From Arthrobacter sp. NicSoilB4 (GTDB lineage: Bacteria > Actinomycetota > Actinomycetes > Actinomycetales > Micrococcaceae), in assembly GCF_019977335.1 (NCBI RefSeq), contig NZ_AP024653.1, positions 3,844,001 through 3,908,000 on the forward strand: 64,000 nucleotides of DNA, read 5' to 3'. The notes under the pieces are model-generated. The model saw only the letters and a list, made by a program, of their open reading frames with translations, ran no database searches and was not told where the DNA came from. Shown here piece by piece: positions 17,439 through 26,242 of this stretch (positions are counted from its first letter, which is position 1; each line of letters opens with the position of its first letter). Both the position numbers and the translations under genes were made by a program.

Positions 17439-20069
17439 TCAGTCCCGATGGCCGCCCGTGGCCGGCTGCCGGGTGCTGGCGTCGCGTTCCCATTCCCCCC
17501 GGCGCCCGCTGCCGCGGCGGCCGGCCAGGGCAAACGCCACGTACACCAGGGCATGGGCGGCGGACAGCGGACCTCGGATTGAGCGGGCAACCTCTGACAG
17601 CGTGCGGCCGGCCGTACTGTGCCCTCCGCTGTGCGCGCCGTTCTGCTGGGCATTGCCGCGGTAAACGCGGTGCAGCACGGCCACCTGGTCCCGCGGTGTC
17701 CGGGGCGGGCGGACGACCACGGGGTCCACGTCCAGAACGGCCTTTTCCGCGGGTTCGAAGAGGCGGTCCACGAACAGGTCATCGGCCGTCAGCCCGGGGA
17801 ACTGCTGGAAACGCTGCCGCCCCTCACGGGAGATGCCATAGACGCCGGCTCCCCACAGACCACCGCGGGCGGACGGAAGGCGGAGTTTGGTCCGGTAGTA
17901 CGAGCGGATCAGCGGGTGGGCGTCCTGCAGGTCGAAGCGGGCCGCCGGGCGCGCGGCCAGTACCTGGCCCGAGCTGAGGGCCGCAAAGACGGCGCGCACC
18001 GCGCCCGGACTGATCTGCACATCCGCGTCAAGATAGAGCCGCGGCCACTGTGAGGCGGCGGCGTCCCCCGCATTGAGCGCGGCAGCCTTGGACGACTGCC
18101 CCATTTCCAGCACGTTGACGCCGTCGAATCCCCGCGCGATCGCGGCGGTGCGGTCGGTGCATCCGTTGCAGGCCACGATGACCTCCAGCTGCCCTGTGGC
18201 GGCCAGCGGCGCCAGCGGCGCGAGCGTGCGCGCGATCACGGCGGCTTCGTTGTGCGCCGGAATGATGACAGAACCGCGCGGGAACCCGCCGGGGTCGGCG
18301 CTGTCCGCAGCGTCCCTGCTCGGGCCGGGCAGGGCGGTCCAGCTCCCCTCATCGAGCACCGTGCCCAGCACACCCCTGCGCTCAGGTTTCCAGCAGCGCA
18401 GGAGCTCGGCGAGGGCAACGGCCCCCTGGAACACCGTGGCGTACGCCGGGGAATGGTACTTACGGATGTAACGGATCCGGTTCACGGCCATCAGGGCGTT
18501 CAGGCCGGGCGACGCGCCGGAGCCGCCGCCCTCATGGGTCACGGTGGCGGAAGGTTCGTACCAGACGGTCCCGCCGCAGATCCGCAGCCGGCGGAAGAAG
18601 TCCGTCTCCTCCGAGTAGAGGAAGAAGGACTCGTCCCACGCCACAGCATCGGCCAGCCTGCGGTTGACCATCAGCGCGGCGCCGCTGGCCCAGTCGACGG
18701 GGTGCGCGTGGGCGTAGCTTTCCGGGTCAAAATCCGTCGAAGCCAGCCAGCCGGGGCGGCCGGACGCCCTCCGCCCCACGAGGGCGTCGCCAAGGGCGCG
18801 GCTGATGCCCGGTTCGCGGTGCAACGTGGGGCTGGTGGCCCCGTCCGCCGCGCGGATCCTCGGCACCACAGCGCCCGCGTCCGAGCTGCGCAGGCGCTGC
18901 AGCATCGCCTTCAGGCAGCCGCGCGCCACCGTAAGGTCCGGGTTGAGGACCACCAAGGCCTCGGCGTCACCGGCTCTGCGCAGGGCGGCGTTGATGCCGG
19001 CGGCGTACCCCAGGTTGCCGCCGGTCGCGAAGGCGATAACATCCGGGTGCCTGTCGCGGACGATCTCCAGGGTGCCGTCCCGGGAGGAGTTGTCGGCCAG
19101 CAGCACCCGCAACGTCAGGTCGGCCGTCTCCGCCCGCAGGCCCTGCAGCAGGGCGTCAATGTCTCCGGCGCTGTTGTAGGTGACCACCACGACGGCGGCA
19201 TCCACCGGCCCGTCCGGCCCGGTGAACCGCCCTGGGGTCCGGGGCGCGGCGGCGGGCAGGGACTTTGCCTCCGGATGGTCCTGCGGCACGGTGCAGGAGC
19301 CGGTTCTGAGCCTCAGATAGGCAGGCGGTCCGGCCAGCAGGTACCGGCCGGCGAGCCGTCTCGGCTCAAGGGCCAAGCGGTAGCCCCATTCGAGGCCGCG
19401 ACGACTGACCCACTCGGGGGCGCGCTGCACGCGGCCGGCCAGGAAGTCCACGGCGGCACCGAAAGCCAGCAGGACCCCTGCTCCGGTGAGAGCGGCATAA
19501 CGGTCTATCCACAGTTCCTGGCGTGGTTTTCCCAGGCCCACAAAGAGGATCTGCGCGCCGGAGTCTTCGATCTGCCCGGCGATCCTCTCAGAGCCGTGGA
19601 CCGATTCCAGTTCGCTGCGGGCCGGGGACCACATCCCGGCGACCCGGAGCCGTGGGCGTTCGGCGGCGAGCTTCCCTGCCAGCAGGCGCTGGTTATCTTC
19701 CGTGCCGCCCAGGAAGCCAACTTTCAGGCCAAGTTCCTCGGCCCGGGCCAGGAGCGGGGAGGCCAGGTCGCTGCCGGCGAGGCGGGGCCAGCGGCGTCCG
19801 GTCAGCCGCTGCGCCTGGGACACCAGAGGGGCGCCGTCGACCAGGTAGACCCAGTCCACGGCGCTGCCGGGATCGGCATGCAGCGTTCCTGACCAGCGGC
19901 CCCCCGTGCCGAAGTGGTTGAGGTGGTCGAGGTTGACCGAGGCCACGGCCAGCGGCCGGGGGCCGGGGATGGCGGCGCGCCGCAGAATAAGGTCCAGTGC
20001 GGGCCCGGATTCCGTCAGGTCGACGGGCGTTCCGCCCAGGACCACCTTGCTGCCTGCCGGTTGCTCCAT
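17439..20069 (-). CDS. Tri-domain glycosyltransferase (WecG/TagA plus two GT2 domains)
   Basis: An 876-aa protein with three glycosyltransferase domains. About 1-250 is a WecG/TagA/CpsF domain (LFVGLGKPRQELWIDR near 175-190), which adds ManNAc-like or GlcA-like sugars to lipid carriers. About 290-560 is a GT2 of rhamnosyltransferase type (VVVVTYNS, LLADNSSRDGT, and NPDL as the D-x-D region). About 600-830 is a second GT2 (VIIPAHNEAAV, YLDADV, TADDLFVDR). No clear membrane helix is present. It is the last gene of the minus-strand glycan operon, so it probably adds consecutive sugars to the lipid-linked intermediate. Three transferases in one polypeptide is unusual. Confidence 0.85.
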   Translation of the reverse strand: MEQPAGSKVVLGGTPVDLTESGPALDLILRRAAIPGPRPLAVASVNLDHLNHFGTGGRWSGTLHADPGSAVDWVYLVDGAPLVSQAQRLTGRRWPRLAGSDLASPLLARAEELGLKVGFLGGTEDNQRLLAGKLAAERPRLRVAGMWSPARSELESVHGSERIAGQIEDSGAQILFVGLGKPRQELWIDRYAALTGAGVLLAFGAAVDFLAGRVQRAPEWVSRRGLEWGYRLALEPRRLAGRYLLAGPPAYLRLRTGSCTVPQDHPEAKSLPAAAPRTPGRFTGPDGPVDAAVVVVTYNSAGDIDALLQGLRAETADLTLRVLLADNSSRDGTLEIVRDRHPDVIAFATGGNLGYAAGINAALRRAGDAEALVVLNPDLTVARGCLKAMLQRLRSSDAGAVVPRIRAADGATSPTLHREPGISRALGDALVGRRASGRPGWLASTDFDPESYAHAHPVDWASGAALMVNRRLADAVAWDESFFLYSEETDFFRRLRICGGTVWYEPSATVTHEGGGSGASPGLNALMAVNRIRYIRKYHSPAYATVFQGAVALAELLRCWKPERRGVLGTVLDEGSWTALPGPSRDAADSADPGGFPRGSVIIPAHNEAAVIARTLAPLAPLAATGQLEVIVACNGCTDRTAAIARGFDGVNVLEMGQSSKAAALNAGDAAASQWPRLYLDADVQISPGAVRAVFAALSSGQVLAARPAARFDLQDAHPLIRSYYRTKLRLPSARGGLWGAGVYGISREGRQRFQQFPGLTADDLFVDRLFEPAEKAVLDVDPVVVRPPRTPRDQVAVLHRVYRGNAQQNGAHSGGHSTAGRTLSEVARSIRGPLSAAHALVYVAFALAGRRGSGRRGEWERDASTRQPATGGHRD

Positions 20070-20078
20070 GACTTCCTC

Positions 20079-21176
20079 TCAGTCCGCCGCAGCGGGCGCC
20101 AGTTGACCGTTGTCCTCGACATACCGCCGGCCCGTGGCGGGACACAGCCAACGGCCGGTGTCGTCCTGTTTCAGCGGGTGCCCCGCCTCGCCCACCCAGC
20201 CCGCCCGCCGGGCGGGGATGCCGACAACCATGGCGTAGTCCGGTACGTCCCGCGTGACAACCGCTCCGGCGGCCACCGTGGACCATGCGCCGATGGATAC
20301 CGGGGCGACGCAGACGGCACGGGCGCCGATGGACGCGCCCTTGCCGACAGTCACGCCCACAGCGTCCCAGTCCTCGGCGTCCTTCAACGTTCCGTCGGGT
20401 GTCACCGCCCTGGGATGCAGGTCGTTGGTGAGTACTGCCGCGGGCCCGACGAAGACTCCGTCGGCGAGACGCGCCGGTTCGTAGACCAGCGCGTAATTCT
20501 GCAGCTTGCAGTTCGAACCGATGACGACCCCCGGGCCCACGTAGGCGCCACGACCGATGTTGCAGTTGCTGCCCACCGTGGCGCCCTCGCGGATCTGCGC
20601 GAGGTGCCAGATTCGTGTGCCATCTCCAATGACGGCGGCGTCTGCCACGTCTGCGGTTTCGGCGATGGTTCGCATGGAACTCCCCCTCAGTAAGGAATCT
20701 GCAGCTGGATCTGTCTCGCGGTCACCGGCGACGAGCGGCGTAGTTTCGCGGGCCGGGTGTGTCCGGATGATCCGGATTGCCGCCGCCCCCAGCAGGGCGC
20801 CCAGCGAGTTGTTCACGACGTCCCCCAGGCTCGCCGTGCGCTGGCTCAAGGCCAGGTACTGCACGGTTTCGATCGCGGCGGATGTCAGCGCGCCGCCGGC
20901 CGCCGCAAGCCACCACCAGCGGGTCGGCAGGATGAGGGCGACTATCACCCCAAAAGGAACAAAGAGGAGGACGTTGGCAGCCCCTTCGATGTGCGCGTAC
21001 GTGATGCCGGAGGTCAGGGGGTGGCCCCGCACAGCGTCGATGACATCCCGCAGGAGGCCCGCCAAGGGACGGTCCACCGGCGCCGGCCAGACGCCGACAA
21101 AGGCCAGTCCGACCAGGTACAGGGCCAGGGCGGTGAGGAGCAGTCCCCGTCGTGTCCTGGGGGTCGTCGTCGTCAC
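20079..21176 (-). CDS. VanZ-like domain fused to a left-handed beta-helix acetyltransferase
   Basis: A 365-aa protein. Residues 1-140 carry four hydrophobic helices with VanZ-like motifs (ANVLLFVPFGVIVALIL, SLGDVVNNSLGALLGA). Residues 168-365 form a hexapeptide-repeat acetyltransferase close to WlbB/WbpD-type UDP-3-amino-sugar N-acetyltransferases (GDGTRIWHLAQI, NIGRGAYVGPGVVIGSNC). The two parts are in frame without a stop. An internal ATG at 20675 has its own GGGGGAG five nt upstream, so the enzyme may also be made alone. The start overlaps the upstream aminotransferase by ATGA. Confidence 0.8.
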   Translation of the reverse strand: MTTTTPRTRRGLLLTALALYLVGLAFVGVWPAPVDRPLAGLLRDVIDAVRGHPLTSGITYAHIEGAANVLLFVPFGVIVALILPTRWWWLAAAGGALTSAAIETVQYLALSQRTASLGDVVNNSLGALLGAAAIRIIRTHPARETTPLVAGDRETDPAADSLLRGSSMRTIAETADVADAAVIGDGTRIWHLAQIREGATVGSNCNIGRGAYVGPGVVIGSNCKLQNYALVYEPARLADGVFVGPAAVLTNDLHPRAVTPDGTLKDAEDWDAVGVTVGKGASIGARAVCVAPVSIGAWSTVAAGAVVTRDVPDYAMVVGIPARRAGWVGEAGHPLKQDDTGRWLCPATGRRYVEDNGQLAPAAAD

Positions 21177-22306
21177 GGCAGGCCCAGGGCTGCCCGCAGC
21201 TGGTCCGCCACATACTGCTGTTGCGCTTCGCTGATGTGCGGGAAGATCGGCAGCGACAGGATCGCGCCGGCGGCCTGCTCTGCGACAGGGAAGGATCCGG
21301 GGCCAAGTCCCAGTCCCCGGTAGGCGCCGCTGAGGTGCACCGGAACCGGGTAGTGGATGGCCGCGCCTATGCCCGCATCGTTCAAGGCCGCAAGCACGCG
21401 GTCCCGTTCTGCGACGCGGATAACGTACAAATGCCAGACGTCGGTGTTGCCCTCGGCGCTGCGGGGAAGGACGACGCCGGGCAGGTCCGCGAGCAGTTCC
21501 TGGTAGCGGTCCGCGGCCCGCCGCCGTCGTTCGTTCCAGCCGGCCAGCCTGCGCAGCTTGGCGTTGAGCACCACCGCCTGGATGGTGTCCAGGCGCGAAT
21601 TCATGCCGACGGCGGTGTGCCGGTACTTCTGCTCACTGCCGTGGGCGCCAAGCATCCGCACGCGGGCCGCAATGTCAGCGTCGTCCGTCACCACAGCTCC
21701 GGCGTCCCCGGCGGCACCGAGGTTCTTGCCCGGATAGAAGCTCGTACCGGCCACCAGCCCCAGGGTGCCGGCGAAGCGGCCGTTCCGGGTGGCGCCCTGG
21801 GACTGGGCGGCATCTTCGACAATGACGGCTCCGCAGGATGACGCAATCGGGACCAGCCGCTCAACAAAGGCGGTTTGGCCGAGCAAGTGGACGGGGATGA
21901 TGGCCTGCGTCCGGGGTGTCACGGCCGCAGCCACCCGGTCGGGATCGATCAGGAGGTGCTCCGGGTCGACGTCGACGGGCACCGCCACCGCACCGATCCG
22001 GCTCACTGCCTCGGCGGTTGCGATGAAAGTGTTGGCGGGGAGGATGACTTCCCCGCCTGCCGTGACTCCGGCTGCGCGCAGCGCCAGTTCCAGGGCATCG
22101 GTTCCGTTGGCCACCCCCACGCAATTCCCGGCGCCCAGGAACCGGGCATAGGACTGCTCGAATTCGGCCACGGCGGGTCCTGAAATGAACGAGGCCTGCG
22201 TGAAGACGTCCTTCAGCCCCGCCTCGACTTCATCCGCAATCTCGTCCTGCTGGGCGCCCAGATCAACCATCGGGACGGGGACTTTGATACTCAGGGGCCG
22301 GGTCAT
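21173..22306 (-). CDS. DegT/DnrJ/EryC1/StrS aminotransferase (3-amino-sugar type)
   Basis: A PLP-dependent nucleotide-sugar aminotransferase of 377 aa. The lysine that binds PLP is K194 in SFYPGKNLGAAGDAG, and VEDAAQSQGA supplies the cofactor-binding Asp. The GKNLGAAGDAG version of the motif is typical of the 3-ketosugar aminotransferases (WbpE/WlbC, FdtB). It sits directly before the beta-helix acetyltransferase, the usual next enzyme. ATGA overlaps at both ends. Confidence 0.88.
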   Translation of the reverse strand: MTRPLSIKVPVPMVDLGAQQDEIADEVEAGLKDVFTQASFISGPAVAEFEQSYARFLGAGNCVGVANGTDALELALRAAGVTAGGEVILPANTFIATAEAVSRIGAVAVPVDVDPEHLLIDPDRVAAAVTPRTQAIIPVHLLGQTAFVERLVPIASSCGAVIVEDAAQSQGATRNGRFAGTLGLVAGTSFYPGKNLGAAGDAGAVVTDDADIAARVRMLGAHGSEQKYRHTAVGMNSRLDTIQAVVLNAKLRRLAGWNERRRRAADRYQELLADLPGVVLPRSAEGNTDVWHLYVIRVAERDRVLAALNDAGIGAAIHYPVPVHLSGAYRGLGLGPGSFPVAEQAAGAILSLPIFPHISEAQQQYVADQLRAALGLP

Positions 22307-22959
22307 CGCGCACCGCCGACTGCGGCCGCTGGTTCGAGCACGCGCGCCGGGACCCCGGCCCAGGTCTCGCCGTCGGGCACGTCGGCCAGGACGGCTGCTC
22401 CCATGCCGACCCTGCTTCCTGCCCCCACGCTGATGCCTTCCCGCACCGACGAGTTCATGCCCAGATACGCTGCACGCCCGATCCTGACGCCGCCGCCCAG
22501 CGACACGCCGGCGGCGAGGGTGGCAAAGTCCTCCACGACGTCGTCATGGGTCATCGTCACCCCGGGCATCATCACAACATGGCTCCCCACTGTGACCCCG
22601 GTGGTCAGGGTGACATTGCCCAGCAGGATGCTGCCGGGACCGATCTCGCAGCAGGACGGGACCCGCACCGAAGGTTCAACCACCGTCGCGAAGCGGTAGC
22701 TCGGAAAACCCAGGCCCCCGAGTCTGGCGACAACCCGTTCGCGGGCGCTCCCCGCACCGATGCAGGCGACCACGCGCGCCTCCGGGTAGCGCAGGGCGTG
22801 GCTGACGGGACCAAGGATCGGGGCGCCGTCCAGGGTTGACCCCACCCTGGATTCGTCGTCGTCGAGGACCCCGACGACGTCGAATTGGCCGTTTTCGCGC
22901 ACACAGGCCAGCACTTCGCGGGCCAGGCCGCTCGCGCCGATCAGCAGCAGTTCAGTCAT
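22303..22959 (-). CDS. Sugar acyltransferase (PglD/NeuD-like)
   Basis: A 218-aa two-domain protein. An N-terminal Rossmann-like sugar-binding region begins LLLIGASGLAREVLACV, and a C-terminal left-handed beta-helix follows (GSILLGNVTLTTGVTVGSH, then GVRIGRAAYLGMNSS). It resembles PglD, which acetylates UDP-4-amino-4,6-dideoxy-GlcNAc to make UDP-diacetylbacillosamine. The neighbouring DegT protein fits as its amino-sugar source. The start overlaps the end of the preceding gene by 8 bp. Confidence 0.85.
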   Translation of the reverse strand: MTELLLIGASGLAREVLACVRENGQFDVVGVLDDDESRVGSTLDGAPILGPVSHALRYPEARVVACIGAGSARERVVARLGGLGFPSYRFATVVEPSVRVPSCCEIGPGSILLGNVTLTTGVTVGSHVVMMPGVTMTHDDVVEDFATLAAGVSLGGGVRIGRAAYLGMNSSVREGISVGAGSRVGMGAAVLADVPDGETWAGVPARVLEPAAAVGGAR

Positions 22960-24124
22960 AAGTTGCCCCCGCAGCCTTCAGAATCGATTGGATGACCCGG
23001 GACTGCTCGTCCAGGGTCAACTGGTGGTAGACGGGCAGGATCAGGGTGTGGTCCGTGAGCCGCTCCGTCACGGACAGGTCCGCCCCGCCGGTGTCCCGGC
23101 CGGCGTAGGCGGGCTGCCGGTGTGCGGCCATGATGCCGCGCCGGGCCGAGATCCCGTCCAGTGCCAGCCGTTCCAGCAGTTCCTCGCGCCCGAGGGGGAA
23201 TTCCGGCAGGACTTCGACCCAGAAGGACTGGAAGTTGCTGGTGCCGTAGAGCGGGTCCTGGCTGAAGCGCAGGCCCTCCACGCCGGCGAGTGCCTTCCGG
23301 TAGGCTGCGGCGATGGCCCGGCGTCGGGACACCGCCTCCCCCAGCCGGGTCAGTTGCACCAGCCCGACGGCGGCCTGCATGTCTGTCATCCGGTAGTTGA
23401 ACCCGATCTCCCCGTACTCCTCCGCCGGGGCCAGGACCGCGGTGTGCCGGTCGTTCGCCGAGACGCTCATGGCGTGTTCGCGGAGCTTCCGGGCACGGTC
23501 CGCCCAGACGGCGTTGCGGATCGTCAGCATCCCGCCTTCCCCGGTGGTGAGGATCTTGCGCGGGTGGAATGACCAGGCCGCGAGCTCGGCGCCCGCTCCG
23601 ACCGGCCGGCCCCGGTAGGTGGAGCCCGCGGCGCAGGCCGCGTCCTCGATGACGGTGATGCCCAGTCCGTCGCAGAGGGCCCGGATCGGGTCCAGATCCA
23701 CCGGCATGCCGCCCTGGTCCACCACGATCACCGCGCGGGTGGCTGGCGTCAGGGCGGCCGCGAGTGTCCGCACTGACACGTTCCCGGATTCCGCCTCGAC
23801 GTCGGCGAAGACCGGCCGGGCACCCACGTACGTGACGGCGTTGGCAGTGGCGATGAAGGAGAAGGAGGGCACAACCACGTCGTCCCGGGGGCCGATGCCG
23901 GCCACTTTCAGGGCCAGGTGCAGGGCCGTGGTGCAGTTGGAGACCGCGACGGCATGGCTGGCCTGCTGCGCGGCGGAGAAGGCTTCTTCGAAGCGCGCCA
24001 CGCGGGGTCCCTGCGCCACCCAGCCGGAGGCGATCACTTCGGCCACGGCCTCGGCTTCCTCCGGTCCCAGCCACGGCTTCATCACGTTGATCCGGCTCAG
24101 CGCCCGGTCCTGGTTGACCGTCAC
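22952..24124 (-). CDS. DegT/DnrJ/EryC1/StrS aminotransferase (4-amino-sugar type)
   Basis: A 390-aa PLP enzyme, K190 in WSFHPRKILTTGEGG, with VIEDAACAAGSTY upstream. The HPRKILTTGEGG motif, and the opening KPWLGPEEAEAV, are those of the PglE/PseC/ArnB group that puts an amino group on C4. It is separate from the second aminotransferase in this operon, and the two lie around PglD-like gene 22303. Together they suggest a sugar with two or more amino groups. Overlaps the SDR stop by ATGA. Confidence 0.87.
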   Translation of the reverse strand: MTVNQDRALSRINVMKPWLGPEEAEAVAEVIASGWVAQGPRVARFEEAFSAAQQASHAVAVSNCTTALHLALKVAGIGPRDDVVVPSFSFIATANAVTYVGARPVFADVEAESGNVSVRTLAAALTPATRAVIVVDQGGMPVDLDPIRALCDGLGITVIEDAACAAGSTYRGRPVGAGAELAAWSFHPRKILTTGEGGMLTIRNAVWADRARKLREHAMSVSANDRHTAVLAPAEEYGEIGFNYRMTDMQAAVGLVQLTRLGEAVSRRRAIAAAYRKALAGVEGLRFSQDPLYGTSNFQSFWVEVLPEFPLGREELLERLALDGISARRGIMAAHRQPAYAGRDTGGADLSVTERLTDHTLILPVYHQLTLDEQSRVIQSILKAAGATYD

Positions 24125-25116
24125 AGCGCACCGCCCACCCTGGCGTCCGCGATTTCAGCGCGCAGCGGCCGCCACCAGTCCACGAGTTCCCGCAGGCCTT
24201 CCTCGAGCCCGGTTTCGGCGATGAAGCCAAGGTCGCGCCGGGCCGCCGTCGTATCCGCCTGGCGCCGGACGACGCCGTTGACGGCCCGCTCCGGGCCGTG
24301 CTCCACGGGCAGTTCCGAATCCATGGCCCGCAGCAGCGCCCGGGCCAGTTCCAGCAGGCTGGTCTCTGCACCGCTGGCGACGTTGTACACGCCCTCGTCC
24401 ACCGCGCTGCCCGCGGCCAGGATATTGGCCCGGGCCACGTCCCGGGTGTGGACGAAATCCATGGTCTGCTGCCCGTCGCCCAGGATCAGCGGCGGCAACC
24501 CGTCCTCGATGCGTTCCATCCAGCGCACCAGCACTTCGGTGTAGAGGCCATGGACGTCCATCCGCGGTCCGTACACGTTGAAGTAGCGCAAGAGTACATA
24601 ATCAAGGCCGGACATGGTCCGGAAGCTGCGGGCCATGGCCTCGTTGAACGACTTCGCCGCGCCGTAGAAAGTGTCGTTGTTGTGGTGGTGATGGCGCTCC
24701 GGCGTCGGAAACGTCTCCGCCATGCCGTAGACCGAGGCGCTGGAGGCCGCCACGAGCTTGCCTACACGCTGCGCCGCCGCGGCTTCGAGCACGTTGAAGG
24801 TGCCGTCCACCAGCACCTCGAGGGCGAGCCGGGGTTCTTCGGCACACTGGGTGATCCGGATCGCGGCCTGGTGGAAGACTATGTCCTTGCCCCGGCTCAG
24901 GTCGTGGACCAGGTCCCGGTCCCTGAGGTCGCCTTCGACGAGTTCGACCCGCCCGCTGGCGATCGCCGGGTCGAGGTTGGCCCGCCGGCCACGTACAAGG
25001 TTGTCGAGCACGTCGACCCTGCCGGCGCCGGCGTCGAGCAGGTGGTCCACGACCGTGGACCCGATGGTCCCGGCTCCGCCTGTGACCAGGACCTGCGCCC
25101 CCTGCAGGATGCTCAT
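24121..25116 (-). CDS. NAD-dependent epimerase/dehydratase (extended SDR)
   Basis: A 331-aa extended SDR. TGGAGTIG near residues 12-19 binds NAD, and the active-site YGAAK is preceded by SSASVYG. It resembles UDP-glucose/UDP-GlcNAc 4-epimerases more than 4,6-dehydratases, which matters because no other dehydratase is in the operon. An unusual HHHH-NN run sits just before the catalytic Tyr. It is translationally linked by ATGA overlaps on both sides. The exact reaction is not determined. Confidence 0.85.
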   Translation of the reverse strand: MSILQGAQVLVTGGAGTIGSTVVDHLLDAGAGRVDVLDNLVRGRRANLDPAIASGRVELVEGDLRDRDLVHDLSRGKDIVFHQAAIRITQCAEEPRLALEVLVDGTFNVLEAAAAQRVGKLVAASSASVYGMAETFPTPERHHHHNNDTFYGAAKSFNEAMARSFRTMSGLDYVLLRYFNVYGPRMDVHGLYTEVLVRWMERIEDGLPPLILGDGQQTMDFVHTRDVARANILAAGSAVDEGVYNVASGAETSLLELARALLRAMDSELPVEHGPERAVNGVVRRQADTTAARRDLGFIAETGLEEGLRELVDWWRPLRAEIADARVGGAL

Positions 25117-26225
25117 CTGCTTGCCTCCAGCTGGGGTTCATTCCCGACGACGATGCTGGCTTTCCCGTCGGCGCTGAGGCTGTCGCTGACGGCCTCCAGC
25201 ACGGACAGCACGCGGAGGCCGGAGGCGCCGCTGGTCCGGGCGGGCCGCTGCTGCCAGATGCTGCTGGCGAACTCGGCCACCATCTCGCCAAGCGCCTCGT
25301 GCTCGGGCAGCGCCGGCGACCACGTGTCGCCCAGCCGGTAGGAGATGGCGGAGTTCTTCCGGTCCGCCGCCGACGGCGACTGCCGGTCAAGGCTGACCCC
25401 GCGGTCGTAGACACTGAGCCGCTGCTGCGGATTCAGGTCATCCCAGACCAGGGTCCGCCGGGAACCGCCCACCACGAGCTGACGGATCTTGGTTGGGCTC
25501 AGCCAGTTGACGTGGACGTGGGCCATGGCGTCGTTGGCGAGGGCGAACGTCAGGTGCCCGACGCAGGCCTGACCCGTTCCCAAGGGGTCCGCGCCGTGGG
25601 CTGTCACCTCCACCGGCCGCAGCCCGTCGGGAAGAATGAAGTCGAGAATGGACAGATCATGCGGGGCGAGATCCCAAAAAACATCCACATCCGGCTGCAC
25701 GAGTCCCAGGTTGATCCGGACAGAGTCGATGAAAAGGATGTCGCCGAGGGACCCGTCGGCGATCAGTTCACGGATCTTCAGCACGGCCGGGGTGTAGCAG
25801 TAGGTGTGGTCCGCCATCAGGACCAGCCCGCGTTCCTCCGCTTCGTCGACCATCTCCAGCCCCTTGGCCCGGCTGTCCGCGAGGGGCTTCTCGACCAGCA
25901 CATGCTTCCCGGCCTTCAGCGCCGTCAGGGCGATGCCGTGGTGCGTGTGGGCCGGCGTCGCAATCGCAACGGCGTCGACGTCGGCCATGTCCAGCAGTTC
26001 GTCGATGGACCTGAAGACGGGAACCCCGCCCTGTGCAGCCGCGAGCTTGGCGGCCCTTCGCAGGTCCAGGTCAACGATTCCGGCCAACTCCCAGTCAGGG
26101 CTTGCCGTGAAGTTCCGGGCCAGGTTGGGTCCCCAGTAGCCGGCGCCGATGACGGCCGCCCTGAGCTGCCTGTTGGATGCGACCCGGTCCAAGCCGTGGG
26201 AGTACCCCGAACGTGTTTCAGTCAT
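25113..26225 (-). CDS. Gfo/Idh/MocA family nucleotide-sugar dehydrogenase
   Basis: A 370-aa NAD-binding oxidoreductase. The Rossmann motif is AVIGAGYWGPNLARNF, and EKPLADS is the family's conserved Lys-Pro segment. The opening G-Y-W-G-P-N-L-x-R-N is typical of the WlbA/WbpB and related 3-dehydrogenases that oxidise C3 of UDP-GlcNAc-type sugars. It therefore supplies the 3-keto sugar for the aminotransferase at 21173. Seventeen bases separate it from the sugar transferase. Confidence 0.87.
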   Translation of the reverse strand: MTETRSGYSHGLDRVASNRQLRAAVIGAGYWGPNLARNFTASPDWELAGIVDLDLRRAAKLAAAQGGVPVFRSIDELLDMADVDAVAIATPAHTHHGIALTALKAGKHVLVEKPLADSRAKGLEMVDEAEERGLVLMADHTYCYTPAVLKIRELIADGSLGDILFIDSVRINLGLVQPDVDVFWDLAPHDLSILDFILPDGLRPVEVTAHGADPLGTGQACVGHLTFALANDAMAHVHVNWLSPTKIRQLVVGGSRRTLVWDDLNPQQRLSVYDRGVSLDRQSPSAADRKNSAISYRLGDTWSPALPEHEALGEMVAEFASSIWQQRPARTSGASGLRVLSVLEAVSDSLSADGKASIVVGNEPQLEASR

Positions 26226-26242
26226 TTTGATTCCTTACTCAG

